A stretch of 64,000 nt of DNA from Streptomyces sp. B21-105 (GTDB taxonomy: Bacteria; Actinomycetota; Actinomycetes; Streptomycetales; Streptomycetaceae), in assembly GCF_036898465.1 (NCBI RefSeq), contig NZ_JARUMJ010000001.1, positions 1,736,001 through 1,800,000 of the forward strand, in the 5' to 3' direction. Below, piece after piece: positions 48,465 to 56,685 of the stretch. The first letter of the stretch is position 1, and every line of letters begins with the position of its first letter. The notes below the pieces were generated by a model. That model made no database searches. It had not been told where the DNA came from and saw only the letters and a list, made by a program, of their open reading frames with translations. Made by a program: the position numbers and the translations under genes.

Positions 48465-50249
48465 ATGATGGCCTGGTGGCACGCATTCCGTCGACGCGGC
48501 GTGCTGCCCACGCCCACCCTCGCAACACCCCCCGCACTCACCGCCGCAGCAGCCCCCGTCACCAGCCCCCGCACCGAACTCATCCGCAACACCGACGGCT
48601 GGCAAGAAGAAGCCTGGGGCTACCACGAGACCCTCGGTGAATTCCGGTACGCCGTCGACTGGGAATCCAAACGGCTCTCCCGCGTCCGCCTGTACGCAGC
48701 CAAACTCGAACCCGGCGCCGACGAACCCGTACGCGCCGACGCCGGAACCGCCGTCGACCTCATGACCAGCATGGCCGGAGGGGTCGCCGGACAAGCCGCC
48801 ATCATGAACGGCCTCGGCACTCAACTGTCCGTACCCGGCGAGGGCTACATCATCGTCGAGAACGTGAACGGTGTGGAGCAGTGGTCGGTGCGCTCCAACG
48901 ACGAAGTCCGCGCCGCGCGCGGCGGGTACGAGGTCGCCGACGAGAACGCCGTCAACGGCGGCACCAACTGGCGGCCCCTCGCCGCGAACTCCCTGAACCC
49001 GCTGCGGGTGTGGCGGCCGAACAAACGCTGGCACCACATCGCCGACAGCCCCGCCCGCGCAGCACGGCAGACGATGCGCGAGCTGGAGTTGGTGAACCGG
49101 CACATCGTCGCCCAGTACCTGTCGCGGCTGGCATCAGCCGGGGTGGTGATGTTCCCCGACGAGGTCACCTTCCCCGTCCGCGAGGAGTTCGCTGACGCAC
49201 CCGACCCGTTCATGGCCGAGTGGATCGAGATCGCATCCGAGGCGATCCGCACACCGGGCACGGCGGCGGGGATCGTGCCGCTCCCGCTGAAGCTGCCCGG
49301 CGAGTGGATCGACAAGGTGAAGCACCTCGACTTCACCCTGAAGATCGACGAGAAGATCATCGAGAAGCGGGACAGCGCCATCAAGCGACTCGCCTCCCAG
49401 CTCAACGTGCCAGCAGAAGTGCTTCTAGGCATGTCCGATTTGAATCATTGGAACGCCTGGATCAGCGACGAGAACTCCCTCAAAGTCGACGTCGCACCTG
49501 ACGCCGAACTCATCTGCCAAGCCTTCACCACCGGATACCTCCAGCCCCGCCTCAAGGCGTCCGGCGTAGAGGACTGGGCAAGCTGGGTCGTCTGGTACGA
49601 CATGAGCGAACTCACCCTCCGCCCCGACCGGTCCGGCGACGCGTTCCAGGCGTACGACCGGCTGGAGATCAACGGTGCCGCGCTCCGCCGGGAGACCGGA
49701 TTCGACGAAGCCGACAAACCCAGCAACGAGGAACTCAAAGAGCAGGCCCTCAAGGTCATCATCAAGACGCTGCCCTCCGGTGCCGGGTCCGCCCTGTCCA
49801 CCCTCATCGGCGACCAGGTCAGCATCACCCCGGTCGCTGCTGTCGCGCCTGGTCAAGCGCCGCCGCCTGACGCCACACCCGATCCGCCGGCGGAGGACCG
49901 CAGCCCACCAGACGCGGACGCCGCCCGGGAGGCCGCCGCCGCGGCACGGTCGGCGCGGCTGATCCAGCAGTCGCAGGCCATGCACGCCGTCCGGTTCACG
50001 ACCGGAAGGCCGCCGGAGCTGATGCATCCGGCGCTGTGCTCCTCACACGCCTACTCGTGCCCGTTCACGCATGCGGCGGTGAAGCTCGGGCAGTTGCCGC
50101 GGCCGGGGACGTCGGGGACGTACGAGGCGCGCCTGTCGCCGTTCGGGCAGCTGGTGATCGGGCAGCGCTCGCCGTATCTGGACACGTCCACGTTCCTGAC
50201 CACCCTCTCTCCTCGGAGCAGTAATGGATTCGCTCGTAGCCGCGGCTGA
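48465..50249 (+). CDS. Portal protein
   Basis: 594 residues from ATG 48465. Order and size fit siphovirus portals: an N-terminal wing (GWQEEAWGYHETLGEFRYAV, SKRLSRVRLYAAKL), a core with NPLRVWRPNKRWHHIADSP and a stem/crown region (EVLLGMSDLNHWNAWISDEN). The C-terminal ~100 residues are extra: a Pro/Asp-rich linker and HPALCSSHAYSCPFTHAAVK. The dodecameric portal forms the DNA entry vertex. It overlaps the next gene by 26 bases. Confidence 0.8.
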   Translation: MMAWWHAFRRRGVLPTPTLATPPALTAAAAPVTSPRTELIRNTDGWQEEAWGYHETLGEFRYAVDWESKRLSRVRLYAAKLEPGADEPVRADAGTAVDLMTSMAGGVAGQAAIMNGLGTQLSVPGEGYIIVENVNGVEQWSVRSNDEVRAARGGYEVADENAVNGGTNWRPLAANSLNPLRVWRPNKRWHHIADSPARAARQTMRELELVNRHIVAQYLSRLASAGVVMFPDEVTFPVREEFADAPDPFMAEWIEIASEAIRTPGTAAGIVPLPLKLPGEWIDKVKHLDFTLKIDEKIIEKRDSAIKRLASQLNVPAEVLLGMSDLNHWNAWISDENSLKVDVAPDAELICQAFTTGYLQPRLKASGVEDWASWVVWYDMSELTLRPDRSGDAFQAYDRLEINGAALRRETGFDEADKPSNEELKEQALKVIIKTLPSGAGSALSTLIGDQVSITPVAAVAPGQAPPPDATPDPPAEDRSPPDADAAREAAAAARSARLIQQSQAMHAVRFTTGRPPELMHPALCSSHAYSCPFTHAAVKLGQLPRPGTSGTYEARLSPFGQLVIGQRSPYLDTSTFLTTLSPRSSNGFARSRG

Positions 50250-53112
50250 CGGCTCGCATCTTTCGGGCGCGATGATCGCGCTGATGCCGACGGTCGCGGA
50301 TGCGGAGCGGCTGGCGATCGAGGGCGGCGAGGCCGCCGACCAACTGCACCTGACGCTGTACTACCTCGGCGACGACGGAACCCAGTGGCACGAGGACGCC
50401 CGCGAGGAGCTCATCAGCAACCTGCGTGCGGGCGTGGACGATTTCGTCAGCGGTCCGATCAAGGCGCGCGCCTTCGGAGCCGCGCACTGGAACGCGAACA
50501 CCGACAGTCCCTCGTGGGTCTGGAACGTCGGCGACGACCGCGACGAGCGCGTCATCACCGCCTCCCTGGAGCTCGCGCACACGCTGGCCATTGAGGCACT
50601 GGAGGGGATGCCCGACCACCCGGATCTGCCGGTGCAGCACGCGCCGTGGCAGCCCCATGTGTGTGCGGCGTACTCGGATCAGCTCGACCTCATCATCGCG
50701 TTGGAGGAGCGCCTTGGCCCGATCGTGTTCGACCGGATCCGGGTGGCGTTCGCCGGGGACCACACCGACATCCCCCTCGACGGGCCCGTCACGGCGGCGG
50801 CCGGCCCGCTACGCCGTCAGCCGACTGAGCTGGAGCTCGCAAGCCGGGTGGACTTCGCCGAGATGGACCGGGCGTGGCACGACGCCGTGAACACGACCGT
50901 CGAGGCGTGGGCCGGCGTGCAGACCGCGCAGCGCGCAGAGATCACCGCCGCCGTGCAAGCCGCCGCGGAAGCCGACGATTTGGACCGGCTCGACGCGTTC
51001 ACCCCGGACACCGGGGACGCTGAGCGTTTGCTGATTGCCCGGATGATCGCCTACGCCCGGCAGGCGGGCGAGCAGCAGCAGGCCGAAGCCGAAGCGCAGG
51101 GCGTCACCGTTCCCGAGTGGTCGCTGGACGATGAGGCGATCACGGCGGCGGCGATCCGGGACCGGCTGCGGCAGATGGGTCGGGCGGCTGCGCGGGTGCT
51201 GAGTGTGGGGCTGGTGCAGTCGGCGAGGCGGCAGGCGATGCGCGTGTGGGGCTCCGGCAGCGCGACTCAGGTCGCTGCTGCGGTGGACGAGCATCTTGCG
51301 GGACTGTCGGGTGCGGCAGTTGAGGAGCAGGTGGGGGCGACCATGACCGCCGCGCAGAACGAAGGCCGCATGGCCGTGTTGGCGGTCGCGCCACCCGCCG
51401 AATATTTGGCCAGCGAGGCGCTCGACAAGTCGTCATGTAAGCCATGTCGACAGATCGACGGCACCCGCTACACGACGCTGCCCGATGCGCGTGAGGCATA
51501 CCCGTCGGGCGGCTACACGGGCTGCCTCGGCGGGTCGCGGTGTCGGGGGACGCTCGTCACGGTGTGGCCCCAGGCCAGTGACCAAGCAGCCGCCGGAATG
51601 ATCTTGGCGGCGAGTGCGGCCACAATCCCCCCGACCGAACACGAGCAGGGAGGCACCATGCCGTACAGCATCGTGCAGGACCACCCGGACTGCGGTGCCG
51701 ATACGCCGTGGGCCGTCACCCAAACCGACACCAGCGAACTCATGGGCTGCCACACCACCGAAGCGGACGCACAGCAGCAACTCGCCGCACTCGCCGCCGA
51801 AGAAGACGCCGAGGACCAGCCCGACGACGGCGACGACAGCATGGACTACACCGGCAAGACCGCCCCCTGGCGCGGCCCCCTCGCCATCGAAGGCCAGGTC
51901 ACCGGCGACGGCCGCGAGTTCGCCCCCGATGCCCTCACGTGGGCTGAACTGCCAGCGCCGCTGCGCTGGAACAAGGAAGACTCCCACGGCGGGGAAGCAC
52001 GCACGATCGCCGTGAACGTGGGCCGTATCGACAAAGTATGGCGCGACGGCAGCCTCATCATGGGCGAGGGCGTTCTCGACCTGTCCGACGACGACGGCCG
52101 GCGGGTGTACTCGAAGATCGAGGGCAAGTTCCTGCGCGGCGTCAGTATCGACGCAGACTCCATCGGCGCCGACGTCGAGTACGTGTGGCCCGAGGACGTC
52201 AACGCGGGCACTGAAGAGGCCGGCGATGACGACCTGTTCGAGATGCTGCTCGCACAGCCTGAAAAGGTCATCTTCCACAGCGGCCGCATCCGCGCCGCGA
52301 CCCTCGTCGACATTCCTGCGTTCGCCGAGGCGTACATCGCGCTCCTCGACGAGCAGGGCGCGGTCGTGGCCGGCGGGCAGCCCGTCACCGCTGAGGAGGT
52401 GAAGGCAGCACAGCAGACGGTGCGCCCGCTCACCCCGGTGACGGCCGCCGGGGTCGAGGTGGTCCGGCCGCCCGCCGCCTGGTTCGCCGACCCGCACCTG
52501 TCGCTGCCGACACCGATCACCGTCACGGACGACGGCCGGATCTACGGGCATGCCGCGCAGTGGGGGTCGTGCCACATCGGGCAGGACGACGTGTGCGTGC
52601 AGCCGCCGCACGAGGACGACCACCCGTACTACCGCACGGGTGAGGTGGCGTGCGCGGACGGGACGCGGGTGGCGGTCGGTCAGATTACCGTCGGCACGGG
52701 GCATGCGCCGCTGCACTACGGGGCGTCGCCGGCCGCCGAGCACTACGACAACACCGGGGCGGCGGTCGCGGACGTCGCGGTCGGTAACGATGCGCACGGC
52801 ATCTGGGTGGCGGGGGCGATCCGGCCCGGGGCGGACCCGCTGCGCGTGTACGAGTTGCAGGCGGCGGGGCAGGTGTCGGGGGACTGGCGGCGGATCGGGG
52901 GGTCGCTGCGCCTGGTCGGTCTGCTGGGGGTGAACGTGCCTGGTTTCCCGGTGCCGAAGATGCGGGCGCGGGTGGCGTCGGGTGAGCCGCAGGCACTGCT
53001 GGCGGCGGGCCGGCCGACGGTGGCGTGGGGTCGGTCGCAGGTGGATGTGGAGCGGGATGCGGTGCGGATCGTGATGCGGATGCTGTCTCGTCGAGTGCAT
53101 CCGGGGAGGTGA
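50224..53112 (+). CDS. Head polyprotein: 2H phosphoesterase, MuF-like minor head and capsid protease domains
   Basis: 962 residues from ATG 50224 (CGGAG upstream). Residues ~1-200: a 2H phosphoesterase fold with LHLTLYYLGD (H42-x-T44) and WQPHVCAAYS (H145-x-C147, where Ser/Thr is usual). Residues ~210-470: a MuF-like minor head domain with CKPCRQIDGTRY, AYPSGGYTGCLGGSRCRG. Residues 479-962: capsid maturation protease region (APWRGPLAIEGQVTGDGREF, LPAPLRWNKEDSHGG, IFHSGRIRAATLVDIPAFAE). A promoter motif and ribosome site lie inside the frame before codon 479, allowing a separate protease product. In many phages these three parts are separate genes. Confidence 0.75.
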   Translation: MDSLVAAADGSHLSGAMIALMPTVADAERLAIEGGEAADQLHLTLYYLGDDGTQWHEDAREELISNLRAGVDDFVSGPIKARAFGAAHWNANTDSPSWVWNVGDDRDERVITASLELAHTLAIEALEGMPDHPDLPVQHAPWQPHVCAAYSDQLDLIIALEERLGPIVFDRIRVAFAGDHTDIPLDGPVTAAAGPLRRQPTELELASRVDFAEMDRAWHDAVNTTVEAWAGVQTAQRAEITAAVQAAAEADDLDRLDAFTPDTGDAERLLIARMIAYARQAGEQQQAEAEAQGVTVPEWSLDDEAITAAAIRDRLRQMGRAAARVLSVGLVQSARRQAMRVWGSGSATQVAAAVDEHLAGLSGAAVEEQVGATMTAAQNEGRMAVLAVAPPAEYLASEALDKSSCKPCRQIDGTRYTTLPDAREAYPSGGYTGCLGGSRCRGTLVTVWPQASDQAAAGMILAASAATIPPTEHEQGGTMPYSIVQDHPDCGADTPWAVTQTDTSELMGCHTTEADAQQQLAALAAEEDAEDQPDDGDDSMDYTGKTAPWRGPLAIEGQVTGDGREFAPDALTWAELPAPLRWNKEDSHGGEARTIAVNVGRIDKVWRDGSLIMGEGVLDLSDDDGRRVYSKIEGKFLRGVSIDADSIGADVEYVWPEDVNAGTEEAGDDDLFEMLLAQPEKVIFHSGRIRAATLVDIPAFAEAYIALLDEQGAVVAGGQPVTAEEVKAAQQTVRPLTPVTAAGVEVVRPPAAWFADPHLSLPTPITVTDDGRIYGHAAQWGSCHIGQDDVCVQPPHEDDHPYYRTGEVACADGTRVAVGQITVGTGHAPLHYGASPAAEHYDNTGAAVADVAVGNDAHGIWVAGAIRPGADPLRVYELQAAGQVSGDWRRIGGSLRLVGLLGVNVPGFPVPKMRARVASGEPQALLAAGRPTVAWGRSQVDVERDAVRIVMRMLSRRVHPGR
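51595..51623 (+). promoter_or_regulatory. Late-type promoter motif 4, inside the polyprotein gene
   Basis: GGAATG (51595-51600), 17 bases starting ATCTTGG, GGCCAC (51618-51623), within coding sequence. Downstream GAGCAGGGAGGCACCATG repeats the GAGCAGGGAG context found before the portal ATG. Confidence 0.6.
51658..53112 (+). CDS. Internal start: stand-alone capsid maturation protease
   Basis: 484 residues, same frame as the polyprotein, from ATG 51658 with AGGGAGG five bases upstream and a late promoter motif 35 bases before. Begins PYSIVQDHPDCGADTPWAVT. An acidic linker (EEDAEDQPDDGDDS) precedes the protease region; the second half (WFADPHLSLPTPITVTDDGR, GHAAQWGSCHIGQDDVCVQP) is a domain I recognise from capsid protease proteins of actinophages. 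The catalytic residues cannot be assigned with certainty. Nested start resembles lambda C/Nu3 organisation. Confidence 0.6.
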   Translation: MPYSIVQDHPDCGADTPWAVTQTDTSELMGCHTTEADAQQQLAALAAEEDAEDQPDDGDDSMDYTGKTAPWRGPLAIEGQVTGDGREFAPDALTWAELPAPLRWNKEDSHGGEARTIAVNVGRIDKVWRDGSLIMGEGVLDLSDDDGRRVYSKIEGKFLRGVSIDADSIGADVEYVWPEDVNAGTEEAGDDDLFEMLLAQPEKVIFHSGRIRAATLVDIPAFAEAYIALLDEQGAVVAGGQPVTAEEVKAAQQTVRPLTPVTAAGVEVVRPPAAWFADPHLSLPTPITVTDDGRIYGHAAQWGSCHIGQDDVCVQPPHEDDHPYYRTGEVACADGTRVAVGQITVGTGHAPLHYGASPAAEHYDNTGAAVADVAVGNDAHGIWVAGAIRPGADPLRVYELQAAGQVSGDWRRIGGSLRLVGLLGVNVPGFPVPKMRARVASGEPQALLAAGRPTVAWGRSQVDVERDAVRIVMRMLSRRVHPGR

Positions 53113-53211
53113 GAGTGAATGTGCAGTTGCAATAAGAGGCGTCGTCCAGTGCCTCCTCCGCCTCCTCCTCCGAGCGTCTGACCTTTAGTTTTACCCAACC
53201 GGCCAACGTAA

Positions 53212-53240
53212 TTGCACATTGTCGGACTGTGTGCTATGCG
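53212..53240 (+). promoter_or_regulatory. Promoter of the major capsid gene
   Basis: TTGCAC (53212-53217), 17 bases, TATGCG (53235-53240): housekeeping-type, unlike the GGAATG motifs. Transcription would start near 53247, right at the base of the leader hairpin. The rest of the 192-base gap holds an imperfect distant inverted repeat (AATGTGCA at 53118, TGCACATT at 53213) and no gene. Confidence 0.55.
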
Positions 53241-53244
53241 CTAA

Positions 53245-53299
53245 CCTCCGTGATCAAAGGGCGTTGATGAGCCCGCAACCAACCCTTCGATCACGGAGG
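53245..53299 (+). promoter_or_regulatory. Leader hairpin that includes the capsid ribosome binding site
   Basis: CCTCCGTGATC (53245-53255) pairs with GATCACGGAGG (53289-53299), then after one A-C mismatch AAGGG pairs with CCCTT (53283-53287). The 16 paired bases enclose a ~21-base loop. GGAGG at 53295-53299 is the ribosome site for GTG 53305, so it is fully paired. Confidence 0.7.
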
Positions 53300-53304
53300 A
53301 TCAC

Positions 53305-55065
53305 GTGGCAGCCGAAGAGCTCTTCAATGCCCCCGCCGACCTGACCCTGTCCAGCGACACCGACCTCGCCGAGCTGGAAACCCGCGCCGTCACCGAGTTC
53401 AACCGCGTCAACGAACTCGACAACGTTGAACCGGACACCCTCGCCTACGCCATGCGCCTCACCGACGACCTGGACCGCATCCGCGGCGAACTCCGCGTCC
53501 GCGAGGTCCGCGCCGAGCAGCAGGCCGCACTCCAGCAAAACCGCGTAGCCGAGCAGCTCTCCCAGCTCCAAGCCCGCGTCAACGGCACCACGCCCGCGCA
53601 GGCCACCGCCGAACATGCGCCGGCCGTCGACGTCGAAGCGATCGCCGCCGCCGCCGCACGCGGCGTGTCTGCGGGCATGGTCGCGTTCATGGCTGACCGC
53701 CGCGGCGGTACCGTCCGCCCGGAGGAGATCGCCCGCCGCGCCACCGCGTCGCTGTCCGAGACCGCGCAGCACGCCCCCACCCCCCAGGTCCCCACGCAGC
53801 GCCTCGCCGTCACCGCGTCCGTCGACATCCCCGGCATCGCCCGCGGCAGCGAACTGCCCTCCCTCTCCTCCCTCGCCGAGGTCACCTCGCGCAAGGCGAA
53901 GAGCATGCCCATCACCCAGGGCCAGCCGTCCGAGCAGCTCGTCGCGTCCGTGCGCAACGACTTCTCCCACAGCGTCGACAACCGCACCAGCCGCGGCGAG
54001 ATGAAGGACCTGATCTCCTTCCTCACGGGCCCCGACAAGCAGGCCGCGCTCGTCGCAGGCGGCGGATGGTGCGCACCGTCCGAGACCCGCTACGACTTTT
54101 TCAACATCGCCTGCGAATCCGGCATGATCGACCTGCCCACGTTCGGCGTCACCCGCGGCGGCATCCAGTTCCCCGTCTCCCCCAGCCTCGCGGACGCCCT
54201 CGGCGGCGGCACCGCGTTCGCCGGGTTCGCCGCGACCCTGTCCAACACGTCGACGCCGTTCCTGTGGACCGAGGCCGACGACATCGCCGCCGCGACCGGA
54301 TCCCCGACCAAGCCGTGCATCCGGGTCCCCTGCCCCGACTTCGACGACGAGCGCCTCGAGGCCTACGGCTACTGCCTCACCGCCGGGAACCTCACCGACG
54401 ACGCCTATCCGGAGGCGACGCAGAACACGCTGCAGCTGCTGATGGCCGCGCACGCGCACGTCATCAACGCCCGCCTCATCGCGCTCATGCTCGCCCGCTC
54501 CACCGCAGCGACGTCCATCACCGGCGGCGCCGCTACGGACGCCGCAGCCCCCCGTATCTACAACGCGGTCGGCCTCGCGGCGACGGACTACCGGGCCCGC
54601 TACGGCATGTGCATCGACGACGTCCTTGAAGTCGTTTTCCCCTACTGGGTTCGCGACGTCATCCAGGCCGACCTTGCGTGGAAGGCCGGCGTCGAGCTGG
54701 GCGACATCCCGCTCAGCGAGGTGAACCGGTACTTCACGGCCCGCAACATCGCGGTGCAGTGGGTCAACGACTGGCAGGTCCGCGGCGCGAGCCAGTTCGG
54801 CAACGCTACGAAGATGACGGCGTGGCCGACCACGGTCGACTTCCTCATCTACGCGGCTGGCACGTTCATCCACGGCAACGGCATGAGCCTCGACCTCGGC
54901 GTGATCCGCGACTCGGTGCTGAACGAGACCAACGACCACACCGCCGCGTGGTCGGAGGAAGCGCACCTGATCGCGATGGTCGGCCACGAGTCCCGCCGGT
55001 ACACGGTCGGCTTCAACGTCAACGGCTCCACCAGCGCGCTCCTGTCCGGCACCGTCCGCGTCTGA
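53305..55065 (+). CDS. Major capsid protein with N-terminal scaffold domain
   Basis: 586 residues from GTG 53305. Residues ~1-195 are helical and Glu/Ala-rich (ELETRAVTEFNRVNELDNVE; VRAEQQAALQQNRVAEQL), a delta/scaffold domain likely removed by the protease. The HK97-like shell follows (AALVAGGGWCAPSETRYDFF, GIQFPVSP, CITVPCP-like CIRVPCPDFDDERLEAYGYC, VINARLIALMLARS, GTFIHGNGMSLDLGVIRDS). Five or more cysteines in the shell may give cross-links. Its own promoter and a leader hairpin indicate separate strong control. Confidence 0.85.
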   Translation: MAAEELFNAPADLTLSSDTDLAELETRAVTEFNRVNELDNVEPDTLAYAMRLTDDLDRIRGELRVREVRAEQQAALQQNRVAEQLSQLQARVNGTTPAQATAEHAPAVDVEAIAAAAARGVSAGMVAFMADRRGGTVRPEEIARRATASLSETAQHAPTPQVPTQRLAVTASVDIPGIARGSELPSLSSLAEVTSRKAKSMPITQGQPSEQLVASVRNDFSHSVDNRTSRGEMKDLISFLTGPDKQAALVAGGGWCAPSETRYDFFNIACESGMIDLPTFGVTRGGIQFPVSPSLADALGGGTAFAGFAATLSNTSTPFLWTEADDIAAATGSPTKPCIRVPCPDFDDERLEAYGYCLTAGNLTDDAYPEATQNTLQLLMAAHAHVINARLIALMLARSTAATSITGGAATDAAAPRIYNAVGLAATDYRARYGMCIDDVLEVVFPYWVRDVIQADLAWKAGVELGDIPLSEVNRYFTARNIAVQWVNDWQVRGASQFGNATKMTAWPTTVDFLIYAAGTFIHGNGMSLDLGVIRDSVLNETNDHTAAWSEEAHLIAMVGHESRRYTVGFNVNGSTSALLSGTVRV

Positions 55066-55107
55066 CCCTGGACCGTGTCAGCAACCGAGGGAAAGGGGTG
55101 AGCGTCG

Positions 55108-55992
55108 ATGGCCGCACGCCAACTCGTCGACCTGCCAGCGGTGTTCACCCCCCTCCCCCATGGGCTGTGGGACACCGTCCAGCACCCGACCGCAGCCGGC
55201 CCGCACTGGCAGCAGGGCATCACCTGGATCGAACGGTGCCCTGCCGGCGACACCACATATGACGAGTGCCTCGCCGTCACCGGCACCGGCGGTCCCGCGC
55301 CTGCCCCGCCGTCGAAAACCGCGAACGTCGAGCAGACCTCCCGCGGGGCACTGCCGTTCACGGTGTACGCCGAGTTCGAGTGCTCGCCCGTCGGCGTCGC
55401 CGAAGCCGAACAGATCGCGTCCGCCGCGCTGGCCCGCGTCGAACAGGCGCAGGTCGAGACCGCGTTCTGGACCGGTGTCGCGGGCGGCCAGCCGATCGTG
55501 TTCCCGCACCTGGCCGCCGACACCGAAACCGTAGACGGCGACATCGTCCTGCAAACCGTCGCCACCCCGGTCGTCACCGGCGGCGCGGACATCGCCCAAG
55601 CCCTCGGCCTCCTCGAACAAAACCTCGCCAACTGCTACGCCGGACAAGGCCTCATCCACGTCCCCCGCTCCGCACTGCCCACCCTCGCCGCCTGGAATCT
55701 CGCCACCGTCGTCGACGGACGGCTCGTCACACCGGCCGGGAACCTGATCGTCGCCGGAACCGGCTACACCGGCAGCGGCCCCGACGGCACCCCGGCCGCC
55801 TCGGGAACAGCCTGGATCTACGCCACCGGCGCGGCATGGGGATACCGATCCGACCCCTACGTGTCACGGCTGCGGGACTCCCTCGACCGGACGTCCAACA
55901 CGATCCGCATGCTCGCCGAACGCACCTACCTACTGGGGTTCGAGTGCTGCCACCTGGCCGCGCACATCACCTTGGGCGTGCCCACCGATTAG
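55108..55992 (+). CDS. Virion structural protein next to capsid
   Basis: 294 residues from ATG 55108 (AAAGGGG upstream). Contains PHWQQGITWIERCPAGDTTY, FTVYAEFECSPVGVAEAEQI and LGLLEQNLANCYAGQGLIHV. The pattern belongs to a family encoded directly after capsid genes in Streptomyces phages; perhaps a second head or head-completion protein. No enzyme motif. Exact role unknown. Confidence 0.6.
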   Translation: MAARQLVDLPAVFTPLPHGLWDTVQHPTAAGPHWQQGITWIERCPAGDTTYDECLAVTGTGGPAPAPPSKTANVEQTSRGALPFTVYAEFECSPVGVAEAEQIASAALARVEQAQVETAFWTGVAGGQPIVFPHLAADTETVDGDIVLQTVATPVVTGGADIAQALGLLEQNLANCYAGQGLIHVPRSALPTLAAWNLATVVDGRLVTPAGNLIVAGTGYTGSGPDGTPAASGTAWIYATGAAWGYRSDPYVSRLRDSLDRTSNTIRMLAERTYLLGFECCHLAAHITLGVPTD

Positions 55993-56004
55993 GAGTAGAT
56001 CACC

Positions 56005-56676
56005 ATGGCAGCTACGTCGACGTGCGCGACTCCCATCAAGGGCACGCACCTGCGGGTCATCGCACTGGACGCGTGTGGAGTGCCCGTCACCGGAACCTCC
56101 GGCATGGTCGCCGTGAGCTCCGGCTTCGTCCAGGTCCAGATGGAACCGGACTACGAGGACGGCGAAGAGTTCTTCGAGCGGACCGCGTCCGGCGCGCCGT
56201 GCGTCAACCAGAAAGACGACCCGACGCTGAAGCGGATGGGGTTGACGGTGCAGATGTGCGAGATCAACGCCTCCCTCATCGCGTACATCATCTCCGCCCG
56301 CGAACTCACCACCGGCACCCCCACCACCGGCACTGGCTTCGCTGTCGCCGAAGGCAACCCGACGAACCGGTTCAGCATGGAGGTGTGGCAGGAAGTCGCC
56401 GGATCTGGGGCGTGCGACGCGTCCGGGAACCAGCGCTACATCTACCACGCCTGGCCGAACGTCGGCGCAACGAAAATCGGCAACTACACGGTGGAGAACG
56501 GCCGGTCCGTGTTCGAGTTCACCTCCGAGACGAAGGCGGCCGCACCGACGTGGGACACCCTCGTCGGCGAGGATTACCTTCCGGCGGGACAGTTCGTCGA
56601 CACGGACGAGCACTGGGTGTGGAACGTGACCACCACGGCCCCGCCGGCCGCCTCCTGCGACCCGACGACCCTGTAG
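56005..56676 (+). CDS. Probable major tail tube protein
   Basis: 223 residues from ATG 56005 (GGAG upstream). Beta-rich with tail-tube-like features: KGTHLRVIALDACGVPVTGT, VQVQMEPDYEDGEEFFERTA, MGLTVQMCEINASLIAYIIS and FSMEVWQEVAGSGACDASGN, YHAWPNVGATKIGNYTVENG. Length and strand pattern match tube proteins, although it precedes rather than follows the connector genes, as in some actinophages. A head decoration protein is the alternative. Confidence 0.55.
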   Translation: MAATSTCATPIKGTHLRVIALDACGVPVTGTSGMVAVSSGFVQVQMEPDYEDGEEFFERTASGAPCVNQKDDPTLKRMGLTVQMCEINASLIAYIISARELTTGTPTTGTGFAVAEGNPTNRFSMEVWQEVAGSGACDASGNQRYIYHAWPNVGATKIGNYTVENGRSVFEFTSETKAAAPTWDTLVGEDYLPAGQFVDTDEHWVWNVTTTAPPAASCDPTTL

Positions 56677-56685
56677 GGACGCCCG

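Noticed and set aside
53118..53220. Distant inverted repeat AATGTGCA/TGCACATT between protease and capsid genes
   Set aside because: Only 8 bp with a ~90-base loop; compatible with chance and not clearly linked to the promoter, though it overlaps the -35 region.
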